Shown here in pieces: positions 1 to 6,486 of a DNA stretch of 9,203 nt (position 1 is the first letter of the stretch; each line of letters opens with the position of its first letter). Position numbers and translations under genes: made by a program. The stretch is from positions 1-9,203 of the forward strand of contig DAIDJC010000122.1 of assembly GCA_027451565.1 (NCBI GenBank), given 5' to 3'. The stretch comes from Limisphaerales bacterium (GTDB lineage Bacteria; Verrucomicrobiota; Verrucomicrobiia; Limisphaerales; UBA11358). The notes beneath the pieces were generated by a model. That model was not told the origin of the DNA and did not search any database. It saw only the letters and a list, made by a program, of their open reading frames with translations.

Positions 1-2631
1 AAAGACCTTCAATCGCGGGCGGTTTGTCTGATCCTGATGGGTCAAATCAAGAAGGCTGCGCACAGGATTGTTGAGCCCCTGCGTAGAGACCAGGCTCCAG
101 TGCCCCTTCTGATAAGCATAGTGGCGGAGTATCTGCTCGCCGGAGCCATTGTGGAGCAAGACCTGTACTTGATCGGAAGAGGGGCCGAAGGCCAGGTCCT
201 GGATATGGAAGGCCGAGGGATCCATGACGCCTTTCTCAAAGTAGAGACAATCCACTTCAGACGTGGTGAGGTCAACGCGAGAGATGGCACAGGGGTACAT
301 GGCTTGCGCGTTATTCCTTTGACCTGGTTCGACGGGAAGAAATGAATTGGTGATCAGCGCGTGCTTCGCATCATCGGACCACGCGACGCGACTGGCATCG
401 CTCAGATACCCGAGACTGCGCGCATTCGGCGCCGCGATGAGCGGTCTCCGTTTGCCTGTCTTGAGATCGATCAAGGTGTATTCGAGGGGGCGCAGTTGGG
501 TGGCATCTGGAAGCAGTTGGATCCTTGCGGGGGGTCCGGAGGTTTGCAAAGCGTAATGACAAAGGGCTTTTCCATTCATGTCCATGCCAGTTGCCTCGAT
601 TTTTCCTGGTTCATAGGGGATTTCCCAATGCAAGATGCCTTGGACAGCCTCGGACAATTTTTTATCGCCCACGATCCTTCCATTCAGCGTGAGGGTGACT
701 TCCGGAGTGTTGGCAAAACAAAGAATGGCCACGTCCGAATTCGATGGCCAGTTCCAGCTTTCAACTCCTCCCCACCCCCTCCTACTGCCCCCTCCGGTCG
801 TTCCGCAGATATACACCATGGGTTTGTCACTCCAAAGACTTTGCCGGAACCAGCCTGACGGCTTTTTGAATCCGCACAGGTCCAGCAACCCTGGGCCACT
901 GGCCCGGTTTGGCCATTCATTCGCCTCCCCCAGGTAGTCCGCGCCCGTCCAAAGAAATTGCCCTGAAATGTACTCATTATCACGCACCGCCAGCCATGCG
1001 CTGTATTGATGGCTCGTTTCGCTCCCAAAAATGATGCGTCCAGGATATTTGCGATGATCCATGGCATAGCGCCATTCCTGATAATTATAGCCATCCGCAT
1101 CCAGCATTCCGGCCAGTCCAACCGCATCCGACATGGAAACGGTCGCCAATGCAGCCGTGACAGGACGCGTGGCATCAAGCGCCTTTACTGCGGCTATTAA
1201 AGGCCGGGCAAGAAAGACCAGGTTTTTCGCGGAAGGATTGTGAGGACGATATTCCTCGCCAAGCGCCGGGTCGGAAAAAGGATCATTGGCAAAATCTATT
1301 TCATTGCCAATGCTCCAAAGAATGATGCTGGGATGGTTGCGGTCGCGCCGAACCATGTCGGAAATATCCGTGACTGCCCACTGGGCAAATTCCTCCCCAT
1401 AACCGAAATGGCTGGGCTGGCCGCGATTCACCCCGGTCACCCATTTGTTTTTCCCCGGTGTCCATTCGTCAAATGCCTCGTCCATCACCAGGAAGCCGAG
1501 TCTGTCGCACAAATCCAACAAGCCTGGATCGGGGGGATTATGGCTGGTGCGAATGGCATTCACCCCTATTTCCTTCAAGGCAAGCAGCCTGCGCTCCAAG
1601 ACCTTGTCCGGCACGGCGGCTCCTATCGCCCCGGCATCGTGATGCAGGCAGACTCCCTTGATTTTCATGCTTTTTCCGTTCAGGAAAAATCCCCGCTCCG
1701 GGTCAAAATGCGCCTCGCGAATACCGAATACCGTCGTCACTTCGTCCACGCATTTGCCGCCCACAGTGATCCTGCTGACGGCGCGGTATAATTGGGGATC
1801 CTGCACATCCCACATTTGGGGATGGATCACGGTGAGTTGCTGCACGACATCGCAACTGGATGGATGGACATTCAAACCATTTGGCGGGCTGACTTTTCCA
1901 CCGCCCCTGGCCGTGGCCACGCAGGAACCGTCCGGCGCAAGGATTTTTGTTTCCAACGCAAAAAATTGAACTGTCGGATAATTGTTTTCCACCCTGGTTT
2001 CCACGCGCACGGACGCCGCTTCAACGCCGACCTGAGGCGTGGTGATACAGACCCCCCAATGACCCACGTGAAGTTGGTTCGCGACCACCAGCCTGACATT
2101 CCGGTAAATGCCGGAACCGGTGTAATAGCGCGAATCAGCAAACCGAGAATGATCCACCCGCACAGAAACCACGTTGCCGCCTTCCCCAAAATTCAAGTAT
2201 GGCGTCAAATCGCACTGAAAACTTGAATAGCCAAAAGGCCGCGCTCCGACGAACTGGCCGTTGACCCATACCTCCGCCCCCTCATACACACCATCAAACT
2301 CGATTGAAACCGACTTGCCAGCCATGCCCTGGTCCAGCAGGAAATGCTTTCGATACCACCCTATGCCACCGGGGGCATACCCCGTGCCACTGGCCAGTGA
2401 GGCGCTGAAGGGCCCGTCGCTGCTCCAGTCATGCGGCAAAACAACCGGTTGCCAGTCACTGTCATCGAATCCTGCCATCATTGCCGATGAAAAATCCCCG
2501 AGCTTAAAAAGCCAGCCGCCGTCAAAGTCCGTCACTTGTCGAACCTCCCCGGCCTGGATTGGATTGGGCAACAAAAACAGCAGCAACAGGAGCAGGAGGA
2601 GAATGGCTTGCTTAAAGGTGGATCGAATCAT
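1..2631 (-). CDS. Secreted GH2 beta-galactosidase-like enzyme fused in frame to S9-peptidase-like propeller sequence (partial, 3' end outside window)
   Basis: The start ATG at 2631 opens a stop-free frame of 877 codons that leaves the window at base 1. Residues 1-27 are a signal peptide (basic start, a run of eight Leu, then PIQA/GE), so export is expected. GH2 layout follows: sugar-binding jelly roll at about 35-185 (GIGWYRKHF, VWVNGQFVG), Ig-like domain at about 186-303, TIM barrel at about 310-600, and a C-terminal Ig-like domain from about 605. In the barrel I see KGVCLHHDAGA, TSHNPPDP, the acid/base Glu444 in SIGNE, the likely nucleophile Glu538 in FGSETS, and GQFLWTGADYLGE. The family role is hydrolysis of beta-linked galactosides or related glycans. 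GH2 similarity stops at SGPPARIQLLPDATQL (698-713). From about 714 the sequence reads like an S9-peptidase N-terminal propeller (YTLIDLKTGKRRPL, VAWSDDAKHALITNSFLPVE). No peptidase catalytic domain is inside the window. GGGGA directly abuts the ATG, a poor ribosome site. GH2 identity is firm, substrate is not, and the S9 assignment is by pattern. Confidence 0.9.
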   Translation of the reverse strand, partial: MIRSTFKQAILLLLLLLLFLLPNPIQAGEVRQVTDFDGGWLFKLGDFSSAMMAGFDDSDWQPVVLPHDWSSDGPFSASLASGTGYAPGGIGWYRKHFLLDQGMAGKSVSIEFDGVYEGAEVWVNGQFVGARPFGYSSFQCDLTPYLNFGEGGNVVSVRVDHSRFADSRYYTGSGIYRNVRLVVANQLHVGHWGVCITTPQVGVEAASVRVETRVENNYPTVQFFALETKILAPDGSCVATARGGGKVSPPNGLNVHPSSCDVVQQLTVIHPQMWDVQDPQLYRAVSRITVGGKCVDEVTTVFGIREAHFDPERGFFLNGKSMKIKGVCLHHDAGAIGAAVPDKVLERRLLALKEIGVNAIRTSHNPPDPGLLDLCDRLGFLVMDEAFDEWTPGKNKWVTGVNRGQPSHFGYGEEFAQWAVTDISDMVRRDRNHPSIILWSIGNEIDFANDPFSDPALGEEYRPHNPSAKNLVFLARPLIAAVKALDATRPVTAALATVSMSDAVGLAGMLDADGYNYQEWRYAMDHRKYPGRIIFGSETSHQYSAWLAVRDNEYISGQFLWTGADYLGEANEWPNRASGPGLLDLCGFKKPSGWFRQSLWSDKPMVYICGTTGGGSRRGWGGVESWNWPSNSDVAILCFANTPEVTLTLNGRIVGDKKLSEAVQGILHWEIPYEPGKIEATGMDMNGKALCHYALQTSGPPARIQLLPDATQLRPLEYTLIDLKTGKRRPLIAAPNARSLGYLSDASRVAWSDDAKHALITNSFLPVEPGQRNNAQAMYPCAISRVDLTTSEVDCLYFEKGVMDPSAFHIQDLAFGPSSDQVQVLLHNGSGEQILRHYAYQKGHWSLVSTQGLNNPVRSLLDLTHQDQTNRPRLKVF

Positions 2632-2764
2632 TCCCCAACACGTTTGTCACAGATCAAAAAAAAGACAAGGGGGAATCAATCAGGACGGGTTGCCGAAAAT
2701 TTGCGGCCTCTTCCCGCACCCCCCTGGCTTGACCTTTTTACATTCCGGGCCAGAGTATGACTGC

Positions 2765-3457
2765 ATGAAAACAGCGCTGGTCACGGGTGCAAGCAAGGGA
2801 ATAGGACGCGAGGTTGCCTTGCAATTGGCAGTCAAGGGATTCCAGGTCTTTGTATGCGCCCGGAACAAAGATGCCGGAACAGAAACCGCCCGGGCCATTT
2901 TGAGCCGGGGTGGAAAGGCCGCTTTTTTGGAAATGGACGTCTCCAACCCTGGCGTGGTGTCGGAGGCGGCGCGAAATCTTGCAAAACACACGGATCATCT
3001 GGATGTGCTCATCAACAATGCGGCCATCAAACTGGATGGCGATGCTGAAATGCTTGCCATGAGCGAAGCGGTATTTCTGGAAACCCTGCAGACAAACACC
3101 ATGGGTCCATGGCGTGTTTGCAAGGCTTTCTCCGCCTTGCTGGCCAAGAGCAAGGCCCCGCGCATCATCAATGTGTCCAGCGGGGGCGGACAACTTGCTG
3201 ATGGAGCCGGCGGCTGGGCTCCCGCTTATTGTATCTCAAAAACGGCCCTCAATGCAGTGACATCACAGTTGACCGTTGCCATGCCAAATGCCGCCATCAA
3301 CTCAGTTTGCCCGGGTTGGGTCAGGACGGACATGGGCGGAAATGAGGCACCCCGCTCGGTTCAACAAGGCGCCGACACCATCGTCTGGCTTGCCTCCGAG
3401 GCCCCGCAGTCCCTCACCGGCAAATTCCTGCGCGACCGTCAAATCATCCCCTGGTAA
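2765..3457 (+). CDS. Classical short-chain dehydrogenase/reductase (SDR), NAD(P)-dependent
   Basis: This is a 230-residue cytoplasmic oxidoreductase with every hallmark of classical SDRs. The nucleotide-binding glycine motif TGASKGIG is at residues 7-14, the adenine-ring Asp in MDV at 58, and NNAA at 84-87. The structural Asn is at 111, catalytic Ser in NVSS at 138/139, and the YCISK pair gives Tyr155 and Lys159. PGWVRTDMGG at 183-192 and the ending FLRDRQIIPW resemble the carbonyl-reductase-like branch, whose members reduce carbonyl substrates. The actual substrate cannot be read from the sequence. CAR at 31-33, following the beta strand, with Arg33 and Lys35, weakly favours NADPH. The frame is open much further upstream, but that part is antisense to the hydrolase gene. 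ATG 2765 places the Rossmann strand (KTALVTG) at the usual N-terminal position. No clear Shine-Dalgarno precedes it. It is divergent from the GH2 gene, with 133 bp between the starts. Confidence 0.93.
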   Translation: MKTALVTGASKGIGREVALQLAVKGFQVFVCARNKDAGTETARAILSRGGKAAFLEMDVSNPGVVSEAARNLAKHTDHLDVLINNAAIKLDGDAEMLAMSEAVFLETLQTNTMGPWRVCKAFSALLAKSKAPRIINVSSGGGQLADGAGGWAPAYCISKTALNAVTSQLTVAMPNAAINSVCPGWVRTDMGGNEAPRSVQQGADTIVWLASEAPQSLTGKFLRDRQIIPW

Positions 3458-3840
3458 TCCATGCAGCGGTATCCGGGACATTTTTACAGGTAAAAACGGT
3501 CATCAAACAGCAAACGGTTTTGGAGCCCGATCATTCTTCAGTTTTGATTGTGCTTGGTGAATGAACGCAAGGCCGGTCTGCGATAAGTATTCGATGTTCG
3601 AAATAGCGACGCTTTTGTGCACCCCAGGTTTCCACTTACGGAGCCTCCTCAATGAGCGTCATCCGTCTGAAGGCATGTTTACGCGGCGGAACAAATACTG
3701 AAGCTCAACCAGAGCCGCATCGAGGCCATTTCAGGTGCGGGCCAAAAGCGCCCGATGGGAACGTCCAAATGAGTACCCGGGCAAATTTTTCTGGCACGCG
3801 TCAAAAGTCGCAGCGGGCATGCGGTTGCAATGCCGTTCTT
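3458..3840. other. Gene-poor stretch, no convincing gene
   Basis: I find no coding sequence here that I would defend. Short open frames on both strands have no recognisable motif, no ribosome site and no typical codon pattern. The stretch may be eroded coding DNA: on the plus strand near 3690-3770 a short frame reads VYAAEQILKLNQSRIEAIS and ends at TGA, but it has no start. A perfect inverted repeat TTCGA-TGT-TCGAA lies at 3590-3602. No hairpin followed by a T-run is obvious just after the SDR stop codon. Confidence 0.5.
3816..3834 (-). terminator. Hairpin just downstream of the decayed membrane-protein gene, possible terminator
   Basis: On the minus strand GGCATTGC-AACC-GCATGCC folds into a seven-pair stem with one bulged T and a tetraloop. 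It begins seven bases after the stop codon of the membrane-protein remnant (3841-3843), where a terminator would sit. The only T-run (four T, plus-strand 3803-3806) lies nine bases beyond the stem, which is poor for an intrinsic terminator. It may be a relic or chance structure. Confidence 0.25.
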
Positions 3841-4236
3841 TCATGGCTGCTCAAGGCCTGATTTTCGGAAGAGGCGCGGATAAGCCACTCCGTAGATCGT
3901 CGTGGCCGCGAAACTCCCCAGCGTCAGGGCAAAAGAAATCCCCACGCTATGATCATGATCCCAAAGCCGGCCCATCAGCACCGCCGAAATGGAAACGGCC
4001 GCGCCAACGGCCGTGACATGAAATGAAGCCGCAATTTTTGTTTTCGGCCCGAGGTTGCGCCCGCTGGGCGCAAATAATAAAGGGGCACATTATGGATATG
4101 AATAAAAGCTGAATGTGAGCGCCAGCCAAGACACCTTCTTGATGTCAGCCATCGCCAGCAACCAAACAACGCAGTCTGCGGCCCAGCAAATCGCCAGAAG
4201 GCCGCACACAATCATTTGCCCGGCAAATCCATCTAG
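3841..4236 (-). pseudogene. Decayed C-terminal fragment of an integral membrane protein, probably MFS-type transporter
   Basis: One minus-strand frame, open from 4236 and ending at TGA 3841-3843, encodes hydrophobic segments typical of a transporter. The upstream part contains MIVCGLLAICWAADCVVWLL, starting at the ATG whose first base is 4215. After an in-frame TAA (plus-strand 4090-4092) the same frame continues with VTAVGAAVSISAVLMGRLWD, then ISFALTLGSFAATTIYGVAY and PRLF. The pattern of a helix, a GRLWD-type loop, another helix and a short basic tail matches the last two helices of MFS permeases. The frame has another stop (4237-4239) just upstream and no complete protein in front of it, so most of the gene is gone. 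The family is assigned by pattern. Coding character on both sides of the stop argues for decay rather than chance. It may once have served carbohydrate uptake next to the GH2 enzyme, but that is speculation. Confidence 0.55.
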
Positions 4237-4261
4237 TTAGCGGCGTATCCCAGGACCCGAA

Positions 4262-4849
4262 TCAGGCCAAATCCGCACTCAGGGCTACATAGGCCTGTTG
4301 CGCAGATGAAAGATTGCCCGTCTGAAGGGCGTTGAGCAGGTTTTGATAATCCGTGCCGGCCTGGCTGTTGCTGCCAAAGGACGATGACTGGATGGCATTG
4401 AGCGCAGTCAAGGCGCTGGAAAGGTTGCCCGATTGCAGGGCGCTTCCAACGCCTTGCAAATATTCCGCCGCCTGGCCCAAGTTCAACTGGCTTGAACCAG
4501 ACTGATTGGCCCCGCTCGTTGAGGACGATTTCGATTTCCTGATGTCCGTTTTCAAGCTCGTGAGAGCCTTTTCCGCAACGGAAATGTTGCCCGATTGAAT
4601 GGAACTGACCAGGTTCTGATAGGCGGAATTCGCCTGGCTGTTGTTGCCAAAGGGTTGATTGGACGAGGTCTGGGAATTGCCCTGCAACTGCTTTTGCAGG
4701 TTTGCCAAGGCGCTTTGGGCCTCCGAAACATTGCCGGATTCCAAGGCGCTGCCCACCGCCTGAAGCCCCTTCATCAACGGGTTGGCCGCATTTAAATTGT
4801 TAGGCTGGTAAAAATAACCAGTTGAAGACAAGCTAGATACGCTGTTCAT
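4262..4849 (-). CDS. Uncharacterised Ser/Asn/Gln-rich protein with four helical repeat motifs
   Basis: This 195-residue protein of unknown function is built from four copies of a pattern like 'x-ALQSGNLSSAQxALxxLQ'. The copies start at about residues 29 (LQAVGSALESGNVSEAQSAL), 77 (YQNLVSSIQSGNISVAEKAL), 131 (LQGVGSALQSGNLSSALTAL) and 168 (YQNLLNALQTGNLSSAQQAY). Each should form two helices joined by an SGN turn, similar in outline to TPR-like hairpins. Copies 1/3 resemble each other and so do 2/4, so the protein is an internal duplication of a two-motif unit. Linkers are low-complexity Ser/Asn/Gln (for example PFGNNSQANSA and SFGSNSQAGTD). There is no signal peptide, transmembrane segment, Cys or catalytic motif. 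Similar short repeat proteins of unknown role occur in environmental bacteria, as I recall. The start at 4849 gives a clean N-terminus (MNSVSSLSSTGYFYQ), though no good Shine-Dalgarno is visible. A sigma-28-like promoter lies upstream. The steady repeat conservation supports a real gene. Confidence 0.8.
   Translation of the reverse strand: MNSVSSLSSTGYFYQPNNLNAANPLMKGLQAVGSALESGNVSEAQSALANLQKQLQGNSQTSSNQPFGNNSQANSAYQNLVSSIQSGNISVAEKALTSLKTDIRKSKSSSTSGANQSGSSQLNLGQAAEYLQGVGSALQSGNLSSALTALNAIQSSSFGSNSQAGTDYQNLLNALQTGNLSSAQQAYVALSADLA
4265..4765 (-). repeat. Two diverged intragenic repeats within the repeat protein gene
   Basis: Residues about 29-105 (bases 4535-4765) and 131-195 (bases 4265-4459) are two copies of one unit holding two helical motifs. 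They share LQ-VGSAL-SGN-S-A, FG-NSQA and YQNL----Q-GN-S-A--A. The first copy has a spacer about ten residues longer. The DNA has diverged, so the duplication is old and kept at protein level. Confidence 0.7.
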
Positions 4850-4910
4850 AAATTATTCTTAGTTTTCGTCCAGACCGCTTGAGCCTTTTTTACCCACTAC
4901 TACATCTCTG

Positions 4911-4937
4911 TAATCGGATTAAAAAGCCTAAACTTGA
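4911..4937 (-). promoter_or_regulatory. Candidate sigma-28 (FliA)-type promoter for the repeat protein gene
   Basis: Read on the minus strand: TCAAGTTT, an 11-base spacer, then TCCGATTA. The enterobacterial sigma-28 consensus is TAAAGTTT-N11-GCCGATAA, so the match is 7 of 8, exact spacing, and 6 of 8. The -10 end lies 61 bases before the ATG at 4849, giving a predicted 5' leader of roughly 50-55 bases. I saw no comparable sigma-70 hexamer pair for this gene. This is a consensus match only. Confidence 0.4.
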
Positions 4938-5274
4938 GGGAAAAACGATCTTTGGGCCCCACAAAAAACCGTCTGAAAATAGGATCATTCAAAAATCTGG
5001 TTTTGCCATGGGCAAGATCGTTCCAATAAATTCCGAAATCCACATATTTGTTGAAATAGAAAGATCAGTCACAGGATAGCTCTGGAAGGATGTATATACA
5101 CCGAAAACTCGCCAAACACCAAACCCACTCACTCAAACTGGCTAAAACGTTTCCTAAAACATTCTCGATCGGGGGAAATCAGAAAAAAGATGGGGCCCGG
5201 GATTGGACCAAACCCTGTGCCGGGCAAACATCACCCTGTGAGATTGGTCAGTGGAAACGGTGTTCGCCTTGCCG

Positions 5275-5279
5275 AAAGG
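5275..5279 (+). promoter_or_regulatory. Ribosome binding site supporting the TTG start of lpxK
   Basis: AAAGG lies eight bases before TTG 5288. The first in-frame ATG (5306) is preceded by AGGGGA with no spacer at all, which is too close to work as a normal ribosome site. The spacing therefore favours TTG as the true start, adding six residues. Confidence 0.4.
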
Positions 5280-5287
5280 CCCGTTGA

Positions 5288-6478
5288 TTGGCACATTTCA
5301 GGGGAATGCGCGATTACTTTCGTGACTGGATTGAAAAGGTGGAGACCTTCATCCTGCAGGTGATTTTTGAGGAACGCCATGATTGGCGGGCCAGGTTAAC
5401 CCGGGCAGGGCTCTTTTTGGGATCCAAAATTTTTCAAGTCCTGGTCGTCATCAGGCGCTGGCTTTACAATGTTCGCATCCTGAGGGACAAAACGCTGGGA
5501 GTGCAGGTCATCGCCATTGGCAACCTGACAGTGGGCGGCACGGGAAAAACCCCGGTTGTGGAAAAATTTGCCCGGGAATTGCGCGATGCCGGGCGAAACG
5601 TGGCTATTTTATCGCGCGGCTACCGCTCCAAGCCGGTTGCCCTCCACACCAAATTGTTGAACAAGATTCTACTGCGCGAGGACCAGACACCGCCCCGGAT
5701 CGTGTCCGATGGGAAAAATCTTCTTCTGGATTCCAACATGGCCGGGGATGAACCTTACATGCTGGCATCCAATCTCAAGGATGTGGTGGTGCTGGTGGAC
5801 AAGGACCGGGTGAAAAGTGGGCGCTACGCCATTGAAAAATTTGGATGTGACACCCTTTTGCTGGATGACGGATTTCAATACTGGGATTTGCGTGGCCGGA
5901 GGCATGACGTGGTCCTGATAGACCGGCAGCAGCCATTTGGAAATGAGCACCTCCTGCCAAGGGGGACCCTGCGCGAGCCTCCCGCGCATCTTGCACGCGC
6001 CCAAACCATCTTCATCACCAAAAGCGATGGCAACACAGCGGCCCTCAGGCAACGCATTGCCCAGTTCAATCAGACGGCCGCCATCATTGAGTGCGTTCAC
6101 CAGCCGCTTTATTTTGAGGATGTTTTCAGCGGGGAGCGAATGGGGCTGGATTTCCTGCGCGGACGCAAGGTGGCCTCCCTCAGCGGCATCGCGCAGCCGG
6201 AAAGTTTCGAGCAAAGCCTGGTTCGCCTGGGCAGCGAGCTGGTGTACGCCAAACGCTTTGCGGACCATCACCGCTTTACGCAGCAGGAAATTTTGAATGC
6301 CATCAACCGCGGAAAAAAACGCCTGGCCCAGTTGATTATCACCACCCAGAAAGATGCCGTCCGGTTCCCTAAAATTGATCGCAGGGACCTTCCCATTTAT
6401 TTCATGCGCGTGGAAATACGGATCGTGGCTGGCGCCAACGATTTTCAGGATTGTGTGCGCAAGATTTGCTTCCGTTGA
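5288..6478 (+). CDS. lpxK: Tetraacyldisaccharide 4'-kinase LpxK
   Basis: LpxK phosphorylates the 4' position of the tetraacyl disaccharide 1-phosphate with ATP, giving lipid IVA on the inner face of the inner membrane. Of 396 residues, about 41-60 form the hydrophobic, basic-flanked helix that anchors these kinases. The P-loop GNLTVGGTGKTP is at 78-89, SRGY at 109-112, GDEP at 153-156, and the DDGFQ motif at 193-197. These are followed by DRQQPFGNEHLLPRGTLREP (212-231), TKSD (244-247), GIAQPESF (300-307), FADHHRFT (324-331) and TTQKDAVR (352-359, usually TEKDAVK). All catalytic landmarks are present. The protein is longer than the roughly 330-residue E. coli enzyme because of an extended N-terminus and a longer segment between SRGY and GDEP. 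It is the first gene of the LPS operon. TTG 5288 has a well-placed AAAGG, and ATG 5306 is the alternative start. Function is secure and the exact start is not. Confidence 0.96.
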   Translation: MAHFRGMRDYFRDWIEKVETFILQVIFEERHDWRARLTRAGLFLGSKIFQVLVVIRRWLYNVRILRDKTLGVQVIAIGNLTVGGTGKTPVVEKFARELRDAGRNVAILSRGYRSKPVALHTKLLNKILLREDQTPPRIVSDGKNLLLDSNMAGDEPYMLASNLKDVVVLVDKDRVKSGRYAIEKFGCDTLLLDDGFQYWDLRGRRHDVVLIDRQQPFGNEHLLPRGTLREPPAHLARAQTIFITKSDGNTAALRQRIAQFNQTAAIIECVHQPLYFEDVFSGERMGLDFLRGRKVASLSGIAQPESFEQSLVRLGSELVYAKRFADHHRFTQQEILNAINRGKKRLAQLIITTQKDAVRFPKIDRRDLPIYFMRVEIRIVAGANDFQDCVRKICFR

Positions 6479-6486
6479 AAAACCAA

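Larger units (their letters stand above)
4850..5287. other. Divergent, partly AT-rich intergenic region
   Basis: This region separates the minus-strand repeat gene from the plus-strand LPS operon and must hold promoters for both. Bases 4900-5160 are much richer in A+T than the flanking genes. Apart from the sigma-28-like site, I see only weak candidates. TTGAAA at 5051-5056 lacks a good -10 partner, and TTGGAC at 5203-5208 is followed 17 bases later by a poor AAACAT. A perfect 10-bp palindrome TGTATATACA is at 5091-5100. No RNA gene or convincing small protein is visible. Confidence 0.6.

Noticed and set aside
2644..2680. TTGTC...GACAA inverted repeat in the divergent GH2/SDR spacer
   Set aside because: Only five base pairs with a 15-16 base gap, so expected by chance.
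2729..2758. TTGACC-N18-GAGTAT as a promoter for the SDR gene
   Set aside because: The -10 match is weak and the predicted transcript start would fall on the ATG itself. Leaderless translation is possible, but nothing else supports it.
2261..2764. Upstream extension of the SDR frame
   Set aside because: The frame is open, but the added sequence has no SDR character and is antisense to the conserved GH2 N-terminus. The family start fits ATG 2765.
3652..3861. 69-codon plus-strand frame after the SDR
   Set aside because: The composition looks random, it has no motif, and it runs into the membrane-protein remnant on the other strand.
4879..5079. 66-codon plus-strand frame in the AT-rich spacer
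   Set aside because: It has a non-ATG start, no ribosome site and no family features, and it lies over the candidate promoter.
5091..5100. TGTATATACA palindrome as a LexA-type operator
   Set aside because: LexA sites need a longer spaced dyad (CTGT-N8-ACAG), and the flanks here do not extend the symmetry.
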